From NCBI RefSeq assembly GCF_020360975.1, contig NW_025408669.1:8060001-8124000 (forward strand): a stretch of 64,000 nt of DNA, read 5' to 3'. The notes beneath the pieces were generated by a model. That model was not told where the DNA came from, did not search any database, and saw only the letters and a list, made by a program, of their open reading frames with translations. Of this stretch, positions 47,601-61,704 are shown piece by piece; the first letter of the stretch is position 1; each line of letters opens with the position of its first letter. The stretch comes from Hirsutella rhossiliensis. Lineage: Eukaryota > Ascomycota > Sordariomycetes > Hypocreales > Ophiocordycipitaceae. The translations under genes and the position numbers were made by a program.

Positions 47601-50600
47601 AAAAGGGGTTTCTCTATAATTATTAAGTAGCTCTTAAGTTATCTTCTTTAACTTCTATTACTAAAGCTTAAATCTTTTTTCTTAGGAGCTAGGTAGCTAT
47701 TTCTAATATAGTCTCTTTAAGCTTTAGTCTTTTATATACGTTTTTATTAACTATTAAGGTTATAGTCTAAAAGGATTTTATTATATTAACCTCGTTTAAA
47801 AGATCCTATTTAATAGCTCTTACCGCTACTATAACTACTTAGATAGTACCGATCTAATATTTAACCTATATATCGCCGTTCCTTAAGGAATAATTAAATA
47901 ATATATATATAGCTCTAATAAATAGTATACTTAAGATAAAGAGGACTAAGACTTTATTTAGTATAATATAAAAATAGATTAGTATTTAAGCTATACTTAA
48001 ATAAAGATTAGTCTCTTCCTCCTTAACTATATTTATAGGGAACTTAGTATACGCTATTATTAATACTTTTATTAGTAGGATTTTAAGCCTATATATATTT
48101 ATATATCTTTTAGTAATAAGGTTTCCTTTAAACTTAGTATCGATTAAAGCGCTTAGAACTTTAGCTTTCTAGCTACTAAGCTATACTTAAATATAGGGTA
48201 GGTCTTATATATACTTAATTAAGTAGAAGGGTATAAGGACTATATTTATATATATTATAGGAATTACTATAAGGTCCTTTAAAGCTATCTCTTAGTATCT
48301 TATTAAGAGTACTACTTCTTATATAAGAAATTGGTCTTTCCTTAGTCTTATTACCTCTAAAGTTTATTAATTAAATAGTCCTTAAGCTAGTTACGTTATA
48401 CTAATTATATTAGTTATAAACCTAACTTCCTTTAATACTTATTAAACTTTAAGGCACTTATAATCTAATTCTTTATAAGTAAGGTAAGTAAGCTTAATTA
48501 GTTTAACTTAGTATTCTTCTTTTTATTCTTTAACTTATACTAAAGCTACTATAAATTTTCCTTATAAATATTTAAGGAGGAGTAAACTACCCTTTATATT
48601 ATCTTTAACTACTTTTATAACTATTATTATAGCTCTATAAGGTCTTATATTACTCTCTACTTTCTCTAAGGTCTAGAATTTAGTGTTTTCTATACCTTAG
48701 GCTATATCTATATATCTTATACTAAGTCTCTTACTTAGTTAGGAAATAAAGTTAATTAAGTAATTTAAAGGGATTAGGATTTTATTTATATATAATTTCT
48801 CTAATAATTTTATTTATAAGTCTATCGAACTTCTTATTTAGATCTACTTTATATCTATAGTATATAGGGATAATCTTTAAGCTAGTTTTTATTATTCTTA
48901 TTATCTTAATTTCCTTTATATTTTCTTTAACTTTTTATCTTTTTCCTTTATAAGTATTAATCCTTATTATAGTTATATAAATTATTTAATTATATATATC
49001 GCTTTATTATATATTACTTATAATTATAATAACTAATATCCTTCTTACTTTTTTTCCTATATCGCTTACTTTTAAATTCCTTAGCTTTTACTTATATAAG
49101 CTTTTATCTCTTTAAAACTAGTCTATAAAACTAGATTCTCTTTTACTAATAGCCTAATTTAAGTAAGATAGTATAACTATAGCTTTAACTTATTTTATAA
49201 GTAGTAATATAAAGGAGTCTAGCTATATATCTACCTAGTATATAATAAGCCTTTAAATATATATACTTATTTAAGAAAACCTATTAATAAGTACTAAGGG
49301 AATTATACTTTTATTATCTTTTCTTTTAAGGTAAAGAGTCTTATTTACTACTTTATATATTATAAATCTAATCTTATAGTCTTAAGAGTATATCTTATAC
49401 TTATTAAGGTAGTATCTTTCTTTACTATAATAAAAGTATCTCTTAAGCTAGTTAAAAGTATTAACTTAAAACTATATATATTAATTAAATAGGTAGTAAA
49501 ATCCGATAGTATTTATACTACCTCCTTACTTATAACTTAAAGAGTAGCTTTTACTATTAACGCGTTTTTATTCCCTTTTAAGCTAGTTAAATATCTACTC
49601 TTACTAGCGAGTAAGGTTAATCTTTATATCTTTAAAAGCTTTTATTAGGTCTAAGATCTCCTTTATAGGCTATCTAGGTTTCTTATTTATTTTCTTTAAC
49701 TCTTTAAGAAGTTTTTCTTTGCCCTTATTAGATTTAGCTTCCTTTATTACTTTATTAATTTCCCTAAAAAGCTAGTCTTTCTTTAGGTTCTTAAGCTTTT
49801 AATTATAGACTTTAAATACTATATCTTATTACTTAACGTCCTAGTAAGGTACTAAGTAGTTATTAATTATATAGATAAAGCTTTTATATAAGAGTTTTAA
49901 GATAACTTTAAATATCTTCCTATTTCTTTTTATAACGTTAATAATAAGTTCCTTTAGTATTATATAGTAAATAAAGTATAACTAAACTATAGATTCTTCC
50001 TAACTATTAAGTTATACCTTACGCTATAAGTATAAGTAATAACTAAGCTATTTTATAACTTTTATAATAGTCTTAGGCTTTTTAGTATTATAATAGTCTA
50101 AGCGGTCGTTAGTAGTTTCTAGTTATTTAATATTATATATATAGTAGTATTAAAGGAGTCTTTTCTTTACTTCTTCTTAGGTAAGTCCGTCTATAAGAAT
50201 TTTAATAGTAAGGGCTTATATAAAGGAGATATAGACTTCGAGCTAGTTTATTTTATCTATATTATAAATATAGTTAATATATATCTCTTATTTAAACTTC
50301 TTAAGGAATTTAATTACGTTTTTACTATTAAATTTACTAATAAGTAGGAGTTATAGTTAGTAGAGTCTTATAAGGTTATCTTAGCTTTTAGTAAGTATAT
50401 CTTTAAGTTTATTAATAATCTTATTTATATTTACTTTAAATTCTTTTTGCTAGAAATAGGATTAAATAATCCCTTTTAATAGCTAGCGTTTCTAGGTATA
50501 ATATACCTATAGATTATAAGGTTATAAAATTTAAAGTTAAAGCTTTTAAAGTTTAAGGATATCTTATTATAACTATCTTATTACTTACTTTCTTATTTAT

Positions 50601-51100
50601 TAAAGGGAGGTAAGCGTTCTTTATAAGCTATTATATAAAGGAAAGCTAAGGTTAAGGTTATTAAGGTATCCCTTATTAGTACCTATATTAGTATTATTAG
50701 TATATATATAAGTAAGAGGTCTTAGTAGGCTTTTAAAATAGTTTAGATTACGCTATTATTATTATTTATATCTTTTAAAGTATTATATAAGGATTATAGT
50801 TTCTTAACTAAGTCGCTAGTATTAAGGGTTATAGGGCCGATAATAAGAGCTTAGGGTTTTTTAGTATTAGCTTATTACTTTTCCTTTACTATTAGTTAAA
50901 GTATTATCTAATTACTTATTTCCTACTAAGCCTATCGCTTTATTAGGTTCTTAACTCTAGCTATTAAGGTAGTTACTACTTTAATTATTAAATCCTTAGA
51001 TTTTATTTTTTCTAAATAATACTATTATCCTCTAAGTATTCTTAGCTTTATAAAGCTACTCGTTACTATATAAATAAAAAAGAATAATAAGTTTACGCCT
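44700..51100 (-). mobile_element. Element E: second Gypsy family, degraded
   Basis: Minus-strand remnant. RT blocks are visible at 46735-46800 (YRPYKNPIFLIVKKDKG, then LRLIN) and at ~46410-46443 (FLNNISIKG, a RIP form of the FLDDI catalytic box), followed by FLSIIRYY at ~46130-46155 and RNase H-like sequence near 45850-46010. Gag-like sequence (FLKKFKQE) lies near 50250-50330. RT is to the right of RNase H, so transcription ran leftward. LTRs are not securely identified and the ends given are approximate. The RT differs clearly from that of element D. Confidence 0.75.
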
Positions 51101-51112
51101 TAAAGACTGGTT

Positions 51113-51463
51113 TTAATAAGGATAAGGGTATATACCTAAAGTATATATAGTATATAGCTAAGGATTAGTAGAGTAATTAACTATATAATTATCTAATTAT
51201 TAGTCTTATATATAGCTTTAAGGGTCTTAGGTTATTAATATAAGTCTTAGAGATTTCTTTACTTTATACCTCTTTATCTTTACTAGAGTCGCGTAACTAG
51301 CGGCCTTTACTTTAAAGAGGAAAAATAAAAATTTAAATTAACTATAATTAAGGTCTTTATAAAGCCTTTAAGTATACTTAAAAGGAAGTTAGATAGGGAG
51401 TACTAAGGGTCTTATCCCTTTAACGGGCTAATATTTATAAGGGTACGATCTTACCTATTAAAG
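51113..51463 (+). repeat. Repeat F, copy 2
   Basis: Matches 18169-18545 with a ~24-base gap. It abuts the right end of element E and could be an LTR of it, but no matching copy is seen at E's left end. Confidence 0.7.
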
Positions 51464-54241
51464 TATAAGGAGGCTCTATAAAATAAGCTAGTAAAAAGAG
51501 GCTTTATAATATAGTTTAAGGGAATAACCCTTAAAGATAAAAGACCTTTACTAGATATTTATAGCTTCCTTTAAGAAAGGCGGGTTAAGATAAGCTTATC
51601 TTAATAAATAAAAATATATATAAACTATATAAGTTAGTTATAAGTAGAACGGATACCCTATTACCTATTTTAGACTAGCGGTTTTAAAGCTATCTACGAT
51701 ATAAGAATAGGTAAGGCATAGAATATTCTAGTTAAATCTATTACTTATACTAGAACCTATAGTCTTACGTTAACTATTACGCTATAATTAGACTACCTAC
51801 TAAGTCTAGAAGATATACTATATATAGAGCTTTTTAAGTACTATAAAATATACTAGAAGGCTAACTAATTAGTCTATTAATAAGCAAGTAATAGTCTATA
51901 AAAGATTAAGGATTTCCCTAGGAGTAGTAGATAGTAAAAGGAAGTTAGTAAGTATCGTTTATAACGCTATTCTTTTAATATATTATTTAGCCCCTTATAT
52001 ACTTATTATTAATTCCGGACGAAATTTTACTTTATACTCTTTTAACCGTTCTTTCCGCTTATACTATTAATTACCTAATCCTTTACTTATTACTTATACC
52101 TTTTTATATAATCGACCTTTATATAAACTAAAGAATAATAAATATCTTTTAAAAGTTAAAGGACTTAGGGCTCCTAAGCTAAATTAAACGCGCGTTTAAC
52201 GCGGTCGCGGGTATACTTAAAAGGAAGCGATACTAGAAAGTAAGTAGGCCCTTAGCGGCGCTACTATTTAATAGGCCCCCCTTTATAAAGGATATAAAGG
52301 AGATAAGGGGGGGTTTAAAGCTAGATAGGATTAAATAACCTCTTAGATAAAGCTAAGTTACTTAAAAGGCTAAATAAGGAATAGGCCGCTTATTAAAACG
52401 CTAAGAAAAACGCGATCTAATAATACTAAACTACTTTCTACCTTACTAACTTCTTACTATAGTTTAATAAGGTAAAAACGCTAGACTATTATAAGGGCCT
52501 CCTTAAGTATATTAGTATAGTAGTTACTTAGATATATATAAAAAAGAGCGGTCTTAATAACTTCCTCTTTAACTAATAAGTCCTTAGTATAGTCTTATTA
52601 ATATATACTTATAGATAAAAAAGGGATATAATTTACTATATAATAATTAACTATCTATTAATAGTAAAGGTAAGGTAGTCCCTCTTAATATAAGCTTAGA
52701 ATATAAGTAATATAAAAGCGGGCCTTTAAAGGAAAAAGATAGCGGCGCCGCTAATATAAGAGTTCCTTTATATAAGTAGGCTTTACTTATTTAATCTAGC
52801 TTAAAGGCTATATATAGATATAGCGGATAATAGCTTTAGGGTCGCGCTAACGATAAAGGGGCCCTAACTAAAACTACTTTAGCTAACTACTTACTTTACT
52901 AAAGCGACCTAGGAAAAGGAGAGGACTTATAATAATAAGACTATAATATTAACCGAACTAGACCTAGATTAAATATAAACCTTACTACTTAAACTATAAA
53001 CTAAATAAAACTAAGGAGACTTAACTAAGCTAGCTTTAATAGCTATAAAATAAAACCTATTACTAAAAGACTATAACTAAGTAAGACCTAACTTAAAATT
53101 AAACTAAGATAGCGCTAATAACTAGCCCTTAAACTATAACCTTAGCTTAACTTATTAATAGTAATATCCGCCTTACTATTATAATAGGAATAATAAGACC
53201 TCCTTAAAGTAGTATATAAAATATAAGAAGGAGTAACTTAAGACTTATAAGGAATATAAGGACTACTACTATTATAAGAAGCCTAGTAATAGCTAGCTAA
53301 ACTTAAACTTAAACTTAAACTAAAGCTAGTTTAAATAGCTAGCTTATAAAATAAAGTAATAACTAAGGACTATACTAAGGTAAGACCTATATTAGTAGTA
53401 GTATAAAGGCGTTTACTATAGCTTATATTATAACCTTAAATTTAATTAAGGTTAAGGCTAGTAATAATCTTAGCTAAGACTAAACTATAATAATTATAAA
53501 GATACTATTAAATAAAGTTAAGAGTATTAGTAGGGCTAGTAGGTAATATAAAGTAAGAATACTTTAAGATAAGCTTAGCGATAAGAGAACTACTAAGCTA
53601 TAGTTTAGTATTAAAGTTAATAAAGAGGGATATAATAAGATCCTAAACTAACTTTAAGATAACTATAGGTATAAGGATAGTAGCGGACTCCTTAGCCTTA
53701 GCCTTAAATAAAGCCTTAAACGTAATAGTTACCTTACCTTTACCTTTACCCTTCCCCTTACTAAAAAAAGCTAAGGCTAAACTAAGCTTAGTATAATTAT
53801 TACTATTACTCTTACTATTATAGTTATTACTAGTAATAAAATAGAAATAGTTAGTAAGATTATTAACTACTATAAAAGTCTTTTAAGTAACTAAGAGTAA
53901 CTTAAGCTTAACTTAAGCTAAGGTCTTAATAGTATTACTAAACTTACTTAAGTACTTTTTTAAGGACTTATATATATAATAGGTATTATCTATAGAATAA
54001 GTAAAAGCTAAAGTAAGCGTTTTAATATTCTTAGTAACTATAGCTATATTAAAGGTAAACTTAACTAATACGCCCTTACCTTTAATAGTAAGGGCCTTTT
54101 AACTAGCGTAAATATAAATTTTTAAAGTAATATAATAAAGGCGCTCTTATACTAAACCCTAAATATAAAAAGGACTATTAACCTTAGACTAAGCTTAGTA
54201 AAAGGTATAAGCGGCCTCCTTACCCTTAAAGGTAATTTAAA
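51464..54241. other. RIP-mutated DNA of unknown family
   Basis: CA/TG-poor, AT-rich sequence. Around 52860-53900 it is dominated by AAACTTAAACTTAAACTAA-like and AGGCTAAGG-like low-complexity words that read as Gln/Asn/Lys/Tyr-rich peptides if stops are ignored. No reverse transcriptase, integrase or transposase motif recognised. Confidence 0.5.
53290..53320 (+). repeat. AAACTT hexamer tandem tract
   Basis: TAAACT/AAACTT is repeated about five times within AT-rich low-complexity DNA. No function implied. Confidence 0.75.
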
Positions 54242-54869
54242 TTTTCCTAAAGTAAGTCTAAAAGAGCCTAGGGCTAAAACCCGGATTTCTTAAGTAAGGG
54301 ATAAGTATAAACTAAGACCTCCTCTATACGCTTACCGGCCTAGGTATTTAGCTTTACCCTTTCTATAAGGGCAGGCTATAGCTAAGGGGGTATATCGCGA
54401 AGCGTAGCTTAATTTCGTAGTTCTCGGAGATATCCCTTAGTATAAGGGACCTAGGAAGCTAAAAAACAGGTTTTAAGGAAGGAGCTAAAAGAAGGTATAG
54501 AGAGGAGGGTAGGGGTAAGAGGGGAAGTAGAAGTAGCGATAGCTTCTTATAGAGGTAGCGAAAGATAAGACGGATATACCGGCAACGGCTATAAAGGAGG
54601 GGAAAAACCGGTAAAAAGCTCGGTAGTCGAAAGGATATTAGTAGCTTCTTTAAGTAGGATCTTCTTTATTAATCGAGATACTAGACGGGTATAAAGAGGG
54701 GCGTTAGATAAAGGAAAGAAGGATAATTAAGGCAATATAATAATTACTCCCCTACCTTTATTACTACTCCTATAAGAATCAAATCTCTCTACCCTACCTA
54801 TCCGACCCCTTACTTTTAATTTTACCTTCGTGCATTTTATATATACTTCTTATATCTCTCTTTATAAAA
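54242..54869 (+). mobile_element. 5'-truncated copy of the B/C Copia family (3' end plus LTR)
   Basis: Bases 54242-54392 match the last ~150 internal bases of element C, and 54393-54869 is a full 477-bp LTR (TATCGCGAAGC to CTTTATAAAA). Everything 5' of 54242 is missing. The LTR is followed at once by the D2 Gypsy remnant. Confidence 0.85.
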
Positions 54870-55824
54870 GTAATACTATAATCTTTTTAAAATCTTTAAT
54901 AAATCGTTAGTAGTAATTTATAAATCCTAGGAAACTTTATATATCCTTAATATTCTTTAGCGTTAGCTATTCTTTAACTAAGTTAATCTTATCTTATTAT
55001 ATTTATATCTCTCTTAGTAAGATTATATATCTAAGGAAGTTTACTTTCTATATATAAAACTTACTTTTTTCTAGTTTAACTAGTAACTTTATATTTTAAA
55101 GTACGCGTAGTAACTTATAGATATATTCCTTATATTCTCCTAGGGTATCTAAAAGATTAGGATATTATTTAAGTATAATACTATAAAGATTTCTAAGTAT
55201 TTATATAGGATATTATTAATTATTTATTAGAAGGTAGCTAGTATATTTATAAGTTTAAATAGTATTACTAGATATTTAAATAGTTTAAATTTCGTTTTAA
55301 AGGCTATTATTTATTTAAATCCCTTTTTTAAATATATTAAGTTATAACCGCCTTTAAAGTTAAGGGCTATAAACTATTTTTTACTATATAGTTAATCTTA
55401 TAGTTCTAATATAAGTAGTAATAGTATTTAGTCCTTTATTATAATATCGTTTAAGCGTTTATAGTCGATAACTAGTTATAGCTTACTATTTTTCTTTAAA
55501 ATAAATATAACTAAGTAGCTTACTTTAGATATTAACGTTTATATATATCTCTTTTATAGATTCTTATTAAGGTAGTTATATAGCGTTTATTATTTCTTTT
55601 CGTTTAAGTTATATATCTTATAGAGCGTTAGCGTTATTTTATCCTTAAGATAGATTTTATAGTCTTATTAGCTATATTTAAGTAACCTTATCTTAAGTTC
55701 TTCCTTAAAGAGTTTATTATATTTCTAGTATTCTTAAGGGATATTCTTTATTCTATCTTATAGGCTTTATTTTTTCTTTTAAAAGCTAGTTTCTCTTAAC
55801 TTAAGCTCTTTATTAATTTATTTA

Positions 55825-56300
55825 TATTGCGAAGCCTAGCCTAATTTCGTAGTTCTTAGAGATATCCCTTAGTATAAGGGACCTAGGAATCTAAAAAATA
55901 GGTTTTAAGGAAGGAGCTAAAAGGAGGTATAGAGAGAAAGGTAGGGGTAAGAGGGGAAGTAAAAGTAGCGATAGCTTCCTATAGAGGTAGCGAAAGATAA
56001 GACGGATATACCGGTAACGGCTAGAAAAGAAGGGAAAAACTAGTATAAAGCTCGGTAGTTAAAAGGATATTAATAGCTTCTTTAAGTAGGATCTTCTTTA
56101 TTAATTAAGGTACTAGATAAGTATAAAGAGGGGCGTTAAATAAAGGAAAGAAGGATAATTAAGGCAATAAAATAATTACTCCCCTACCTTTATTACTACT
56201 CTTATAAGAATTAAATCTCTCTACCCTACCTATCTAACCCCTTACTTTTAATTTTACCTTTATATATTTTTATATACTTCTTATAAATCTCTTTACGAGA
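55825..56300 (+). repeat. 5' LTR of element C
   Basis: 476 bp, TATTGCGAAGCC to CTTTACGAGA. The terminal TA replaces TG. Confidence 0.9.
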
Positions 56301-59300
56301 GTTATAAGCCTAGGAGGAATAGTATTCCTATACCTTCTAGCTACTATAAAAGGCACCCTTCTTATATCTTTTATAGCTCCCTTTTACCCCTCTTACTAGA
56401 AAAGCCGATTTTTAACTGACTTTTCTACCCCCTTTCTCTCTATAACGATATTAAAAAACGACTCCTCTACTATCCCTATAGTCTATAGGACGATTCTTAT
56501 AAAGCCCTAAGATTAAGATAAGTAGGTAAAGGAGCTACGGGCTCGTATAAATAGAACTATCTATAATCTAGTCTTCTCTAATAAGTAGGACCCTCTTAAG
56601 CCCCTTCTTCGTCCTAAGGCAACGGACTTTATAAAGGGAGCTATCCTCTTCTCCGAGCTAACCTCTATATAGTAAAGAGCTTTTTCTACTACCTTAGGCG
56701 ACTATAAGAGTTACTAAAAGGAATACCTCTATAAGATAAAGCTACTAACTACTATATATATAGCGATAATAGAATCCGTTAGTACTATAAAACTAATCTC
56801 TTTTCGATAGGAAGAGACTCCTAGGTAGTAGCTTTTAAAGCTCGAGACCTTAATAGCTCCCTTAAGGGGCTATATAACTAACCGTATTAGAAAGACCTAT
56901 ATAGTATACCTAGGAGCCTTTTCTACTAGGAACTTACTAGCTTCTTTATAGCTAGCTAAGTAGGAAGAAATCCTTAAGGAAGCTAACTAATACTTCCTTA
57001 TAAAAGCTCTTTCCGGCTAGTAGCTATAGGATATATCTCTACTAATAAAGCCTATTAGTAACGGTTACTCGACTATCTTTTAAGAAGCTAGCTAGGAACT
57101 AAATAAAGAGGCTACTAAAGTATAATAGTAAGTAGTCTTATTCCTTCGTAGCTAGTACTTAACCTAGACGGCTCGACCTGCTGCCCCTATAGCTGCTATA
57201 GCCCTAGTTACTATGGCCCCCGCTACTACTGCTACTACGGCTATTGCTCCTTCGGCTCTACCTCCCTCGAGAGTATTAACCCTGTCTTTAACGGCTGCCC
57301 CGGTCCTAGCCCCGGATTTATATCTTGCTCCGGGCCCGGCCCCGGCCCCGTTAGTCTGTCCGGCCTAACTAGTCCCCTAATAGACCTTTTAGTCCGTTAG
57401 TCGAAAAATTAGGGAACTAGTTAAAATCGAACCTCGTTAAAATTAGTAATAAGGGGTAAAAAGAGGAGGTTTTTAAGTAGACCTTCTAGATTAAGATAAG
57501 GATTCCTCGAAGAAATAAAAGACTAAACAACGAAACAGCTACCTAGTATATAAATCCCTAGGTTATCGATTATTATAATACTAAAAGGTCTTTAAGGAAA
57601 ACCGACTTAAAGGATTTAACCCTTTAAAGAAGCTATAAGAAATAATATAATAGTCTCTTAAGGAGGACCTCTTATTATAGAAGAAGATAGACGAGATTCG
57701 GGTTACTAAGAAATAGTAACTAACGCCGCTGCCCTTATTTAAGCCGTAAATTTAAGGAAAAATCGTTAGTACAGTAAATCCGGCCTTTATCTTCCCTATA
57801 GATTAATAAGGCTAAAACTAACCGTTAAAGCCCTCCGATTCCCCCTTACGAAAACTAGCTATCCTTAACTCTAGTACCTTTATCGATATCTATAATATAC
57901 TTTTATAATTCTAGTCCTTTAAAAAGGTATAGAGGGAATACCTTATTACTAGGGAATTAACTATATAAATAAAGGGATATAGAAGGGTGAATTTTACGAT
58001 AAAATTACTTAATAGGTCTATATAAATTCTTTAACGAAAAAGGGTAGCTTTTTACCCTTAATTTCTAATAAGCTTAATTTCCTTCCGCTTTCTTCGAAAG
58101 GAAGGAATCTTCTAGGATATAACGTCTAAGCTTATAAGGCTAGTCTAGAAGAATTAGACTATTAGGCTTATTAAGGAAAAACTTAGTTAATTTATTCTCG
58201 AATTCTAACCTATCCTTAGGAAGGAACTACTTAAGAAGTTAGCTTTCCCTATAAAGAGGAATAGGTCTACTATAAAGGACCCTCTTCTAGTAGCCTAAGG
58301 AGACGGTCTTCTTTAGTACGTATAACTTAGTTACCTAGGACCCTTAGCTTTATATAAGCTAGGCCTATAATAGGGCGTATAAATAAGGGGCTTAAAGACC
58401 GTTAAATATAAATACTATAGCTAAGGAAAGACTAAGAGACGAATTTTTAAACGAACGCCTTTATAGCTAGACTAGCTATATAAGGAAATTTAGGTCGATT
58501 AAACTAACGTCTCTAAGGACTAGGAAAGCTTTGTTAGGGTAATGTTTTTTATAGACGCTTTTTTAAGGATAGTTTTCCCTTATTTCTTATAGACCTACCT
58601 AAGTAAGTATAATTAGTTTACCCTATAAGACTTCGTTAACTAAATAAAATCCTACTTTAGCTACGAGGTAAAGAAGATATAGTTTAACGGAGAGCTATTT
58701 ATAAAGGATATCTTAAAATAGCTTCGAAAAAGGGGCATTTTACCCCTCTTATTAGCACCGAATACTTAGGCCTAGAAATAAGGGGTAGAAAGATTAAGGG
58801 GTACTATAATAAAAAGGTCCCGTATAATAAGACTTACTATAAAGCTTCTATATAACCTTTAAAGGGAAATCGTTAAGACCGCCTTATACCTTTATAACCG
58901 GACCCCTAGGGACCCTAAGGACCCTAGGGAACTAAACTAAGGAATAGACTAGAAATCCCCCCTTAAGCTCTTTATAAAGAAAAGGGCCTCGCTAGCCTAC
59001 CTTTATACCTATAGCTATAAGGTATACGCTATAACTACTAATATATAGCTAAAAAGGAAGAAGAAAAGAAAGCTTAATCCTAGAGCCTTTATTAGTTACC
59101 TTATTATTTATAATTCTATAAATATCTTCTAGATTTAGATTCCTCTTTTATAAAAGGATATTTCGACTAGGGATATAATTTTTAATAAATCTAGCTTCTT
59201 TAACGGAAAGAGGGATTAATAGCCCCTTTTACTCTTATAACGTTAGCTAATTTAAAAGATCTAAATTCCCCCTTCCTAATAGTTATAAGAAGAGGCCTTA

Positions 59301-61704
59301 GACGAGGAAATAAAAGAAGAAACTAATATTAAAGTAGTTAAGGATAACGCTAACTTTAAGGAAGAAAAAAAAGAGGAAGCTACTAAATTAGATAATTTAA
59401 ACGAAGAAGGAGACTATAGGAAAGCGGTAGAGCTAGAATATACCTACCTACCTATGCCTCCTCCTATATAAAAAGAAGATTTAAAAGTAGCTTTCTTTAT
59501 TAGTCTTCCTATCTCGACCCTTAAGGGGGTAGGAAAGGCACCTCTCTTAAAGGATTATTTAGCTGCCTTTTTATCCCTACTTTAAGAAGTAAAGGAAGGT
59601 ATAGGGCCCGATACGGTTACTAAAGAAAACTAACCTCTCCCTTATTTCGATCGTTTTTCCGACTTCTACCTAACGCTAGTAGAAGACGGTTCCTATAAAG
59701 CGTTTATAGCAAGCTAGCCTTTTAAGCTACTATTAGTAAGGAAGATATATAAAAGAGACCTCCCGGACCTACTAGTAAACTAAAAGTAGCTAGAAAAACA
59801 CCCCTTTAAAGACTAGTTTTTCTAAGCCTAGAAAGACTACCTAGCCTTATATAAGGAGATAGGGTCTTTTAAAGAGGTCCTTAAGAAAAAGGTAAGAGGA
59901 AAATAGGTCCTTAGCTATAAGTAGGCCTTTATCTATAAGACTAATAAATATAGCTTCCTTTAAACGTATAAAGCCTAGCTAGTTATTTATAGGAACTAGT
60001 AAGAAAAAGGGGATCTTCCTACTAAGGTAACTACCCTAAAAGGGATATCTTTTCGAACCCTTATAGCTATAGTAGTAAAATTCGACCTTAAGCTTAATTA
60101 GATAGATATATTTAACGCCTTTATTAACTGCCCCTTTAAGGAAGAAGAAGTTATTTATATATAACTTCCTTTTAGTTTCTAATAACTAGGAAAGGTTCTA
60201 TAGCTTAGGAAAGCTTTATATAGACTACGAAGATTACCCCTTCTTTAGTAATAGTATTTAATAGGTTCCCTTAAAGCCCTAGGCTTTAAGAAAGTCCCTT
60301 AAGAACCGTATATAATATAAAAGGGTAAAATTAAGGTCTTCTTCTATATCGACGATATTATCTAGGCCTATATAAAAGAGGAAGAAGCTATTACTAAAGA
60401 GGCTATATAAGGCCTATAATAAAAGTATAAGATAACTAAGCTAAGGGAGCTAAAGTAGTTCCTAGGGATATAAATCCTTTAAAATAAGTCTTAATAGACT
60501 ATCTAGCTTACCTAGGACGCCTATATTAATAAGGTCGCTTATAAATTCCTCCTTAATTCCCTCGATAAGAAGCTTCCCTTTACGCTTATATTAAATAAAG
60601 AGGTTTTACTTAATCCGTCCTTTTAAGCTAAGGAGTAAGAAAAACACTAATATTAATAAAAGATAGGGTCCTTGCTTTTTTTTTTAGCTATTTTTACTAG
60701 ACCGGATATCTCTTTTATAGTCTCCTAGCTAGCTAGGTATAACTAGAATCCTAGCCCTAGGTACTAAGAAGTAGTAAACTAAGTAATCCTTTATCTCTAT
60801 TTAACTAGATTATATAGTCTATACCTAGGAGGGTAAGGAAGGAAACTAGCTACTAAAATCTTTATTTATTTAAGCGATTTATCCTTTACGGACAATTTAT
60901 TAAATAGAAAAAGCTTATAGGGATATATTATATCCCTTTTTAAAGGAACTATTACTTAGAGAGCTTCGAAGTAAGCTACTATTACGACTTTAAGTATAAA
61001 GGCAGAGCTACTAGCTCTTTTAAAAGCGTTAAAAGAAGCGATTTTCTTTAGCCGGCTACTAATATCTCTATAACTATAAATTCTAACCTTATTAGCTATA
61101 GAATATAATAATACGCAAACTATATAAATTCTTATAGAGGAAAATAGTAAGCTATTAACCTAGCTATAGTATATCGATATCTATTAGTATTAGTTACGCT
61201 AAGAGGTTTAAAGGGGACTTATTTCCGTCTATTAAGTTCTAATAGTATTAATAAAAGCTAACGGTCTTATAAAGCCCTTACTAAAGTAAAAGCTAGCTGT
61301 CTTTTTATAGTAAATTAGGCTAGAAGACGTTTAAGAAAAGCTATCCTTAGAGGCCCGCCTTAAGAGTCTACGAGAGGAGCTAATAGTACGTAGGAGGAAG
61401 GAGACGTCTATAGCTAAAGAGAGGAATTAGGACTTATCCTAAAGGAGGGCCCCTAGCTTAATTAGGACTTATTCTTCTTAAAGGCCCCCTTTTTAAGGAC
61501 TTAACCTTAAAGAAGCCTCCCTTTTTTATAGGACTTAATTTCCTCCTTAAGGCCCCTTTTCCTAAAGTAGGTCTAAAAGAGCTTAGGGCTAAAACCCGGA
61601 TTTCTTAAGTAGGGGATAAGTATAAACTAAGGCCTCTATACGCTTACCGGCCTAGGTATTTAGCTTTACCCTTTCTATAAGGGTAGGCTATAGCTAAGGG
61701 GGTA
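56301..61704 (+). pseudogene. Element C gag-pol remnant
   Basis: The integrase is the best preserved part: VMFFIDAF (second catalytic Asp), then KRGILPLLLAPNT and GVERLRG around the catalytic Glu, with Trp and Gln codons turned to stops. The RT shows FFYIDDIIWAYIKEEE and, further on, the connection toward RNase H with AELLALLKALKEAIFF at about 60990-61040. Gag precedes it with a disordered Ala/Pro-rich stretch. No intact frame remains. Confidence 0.88.
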
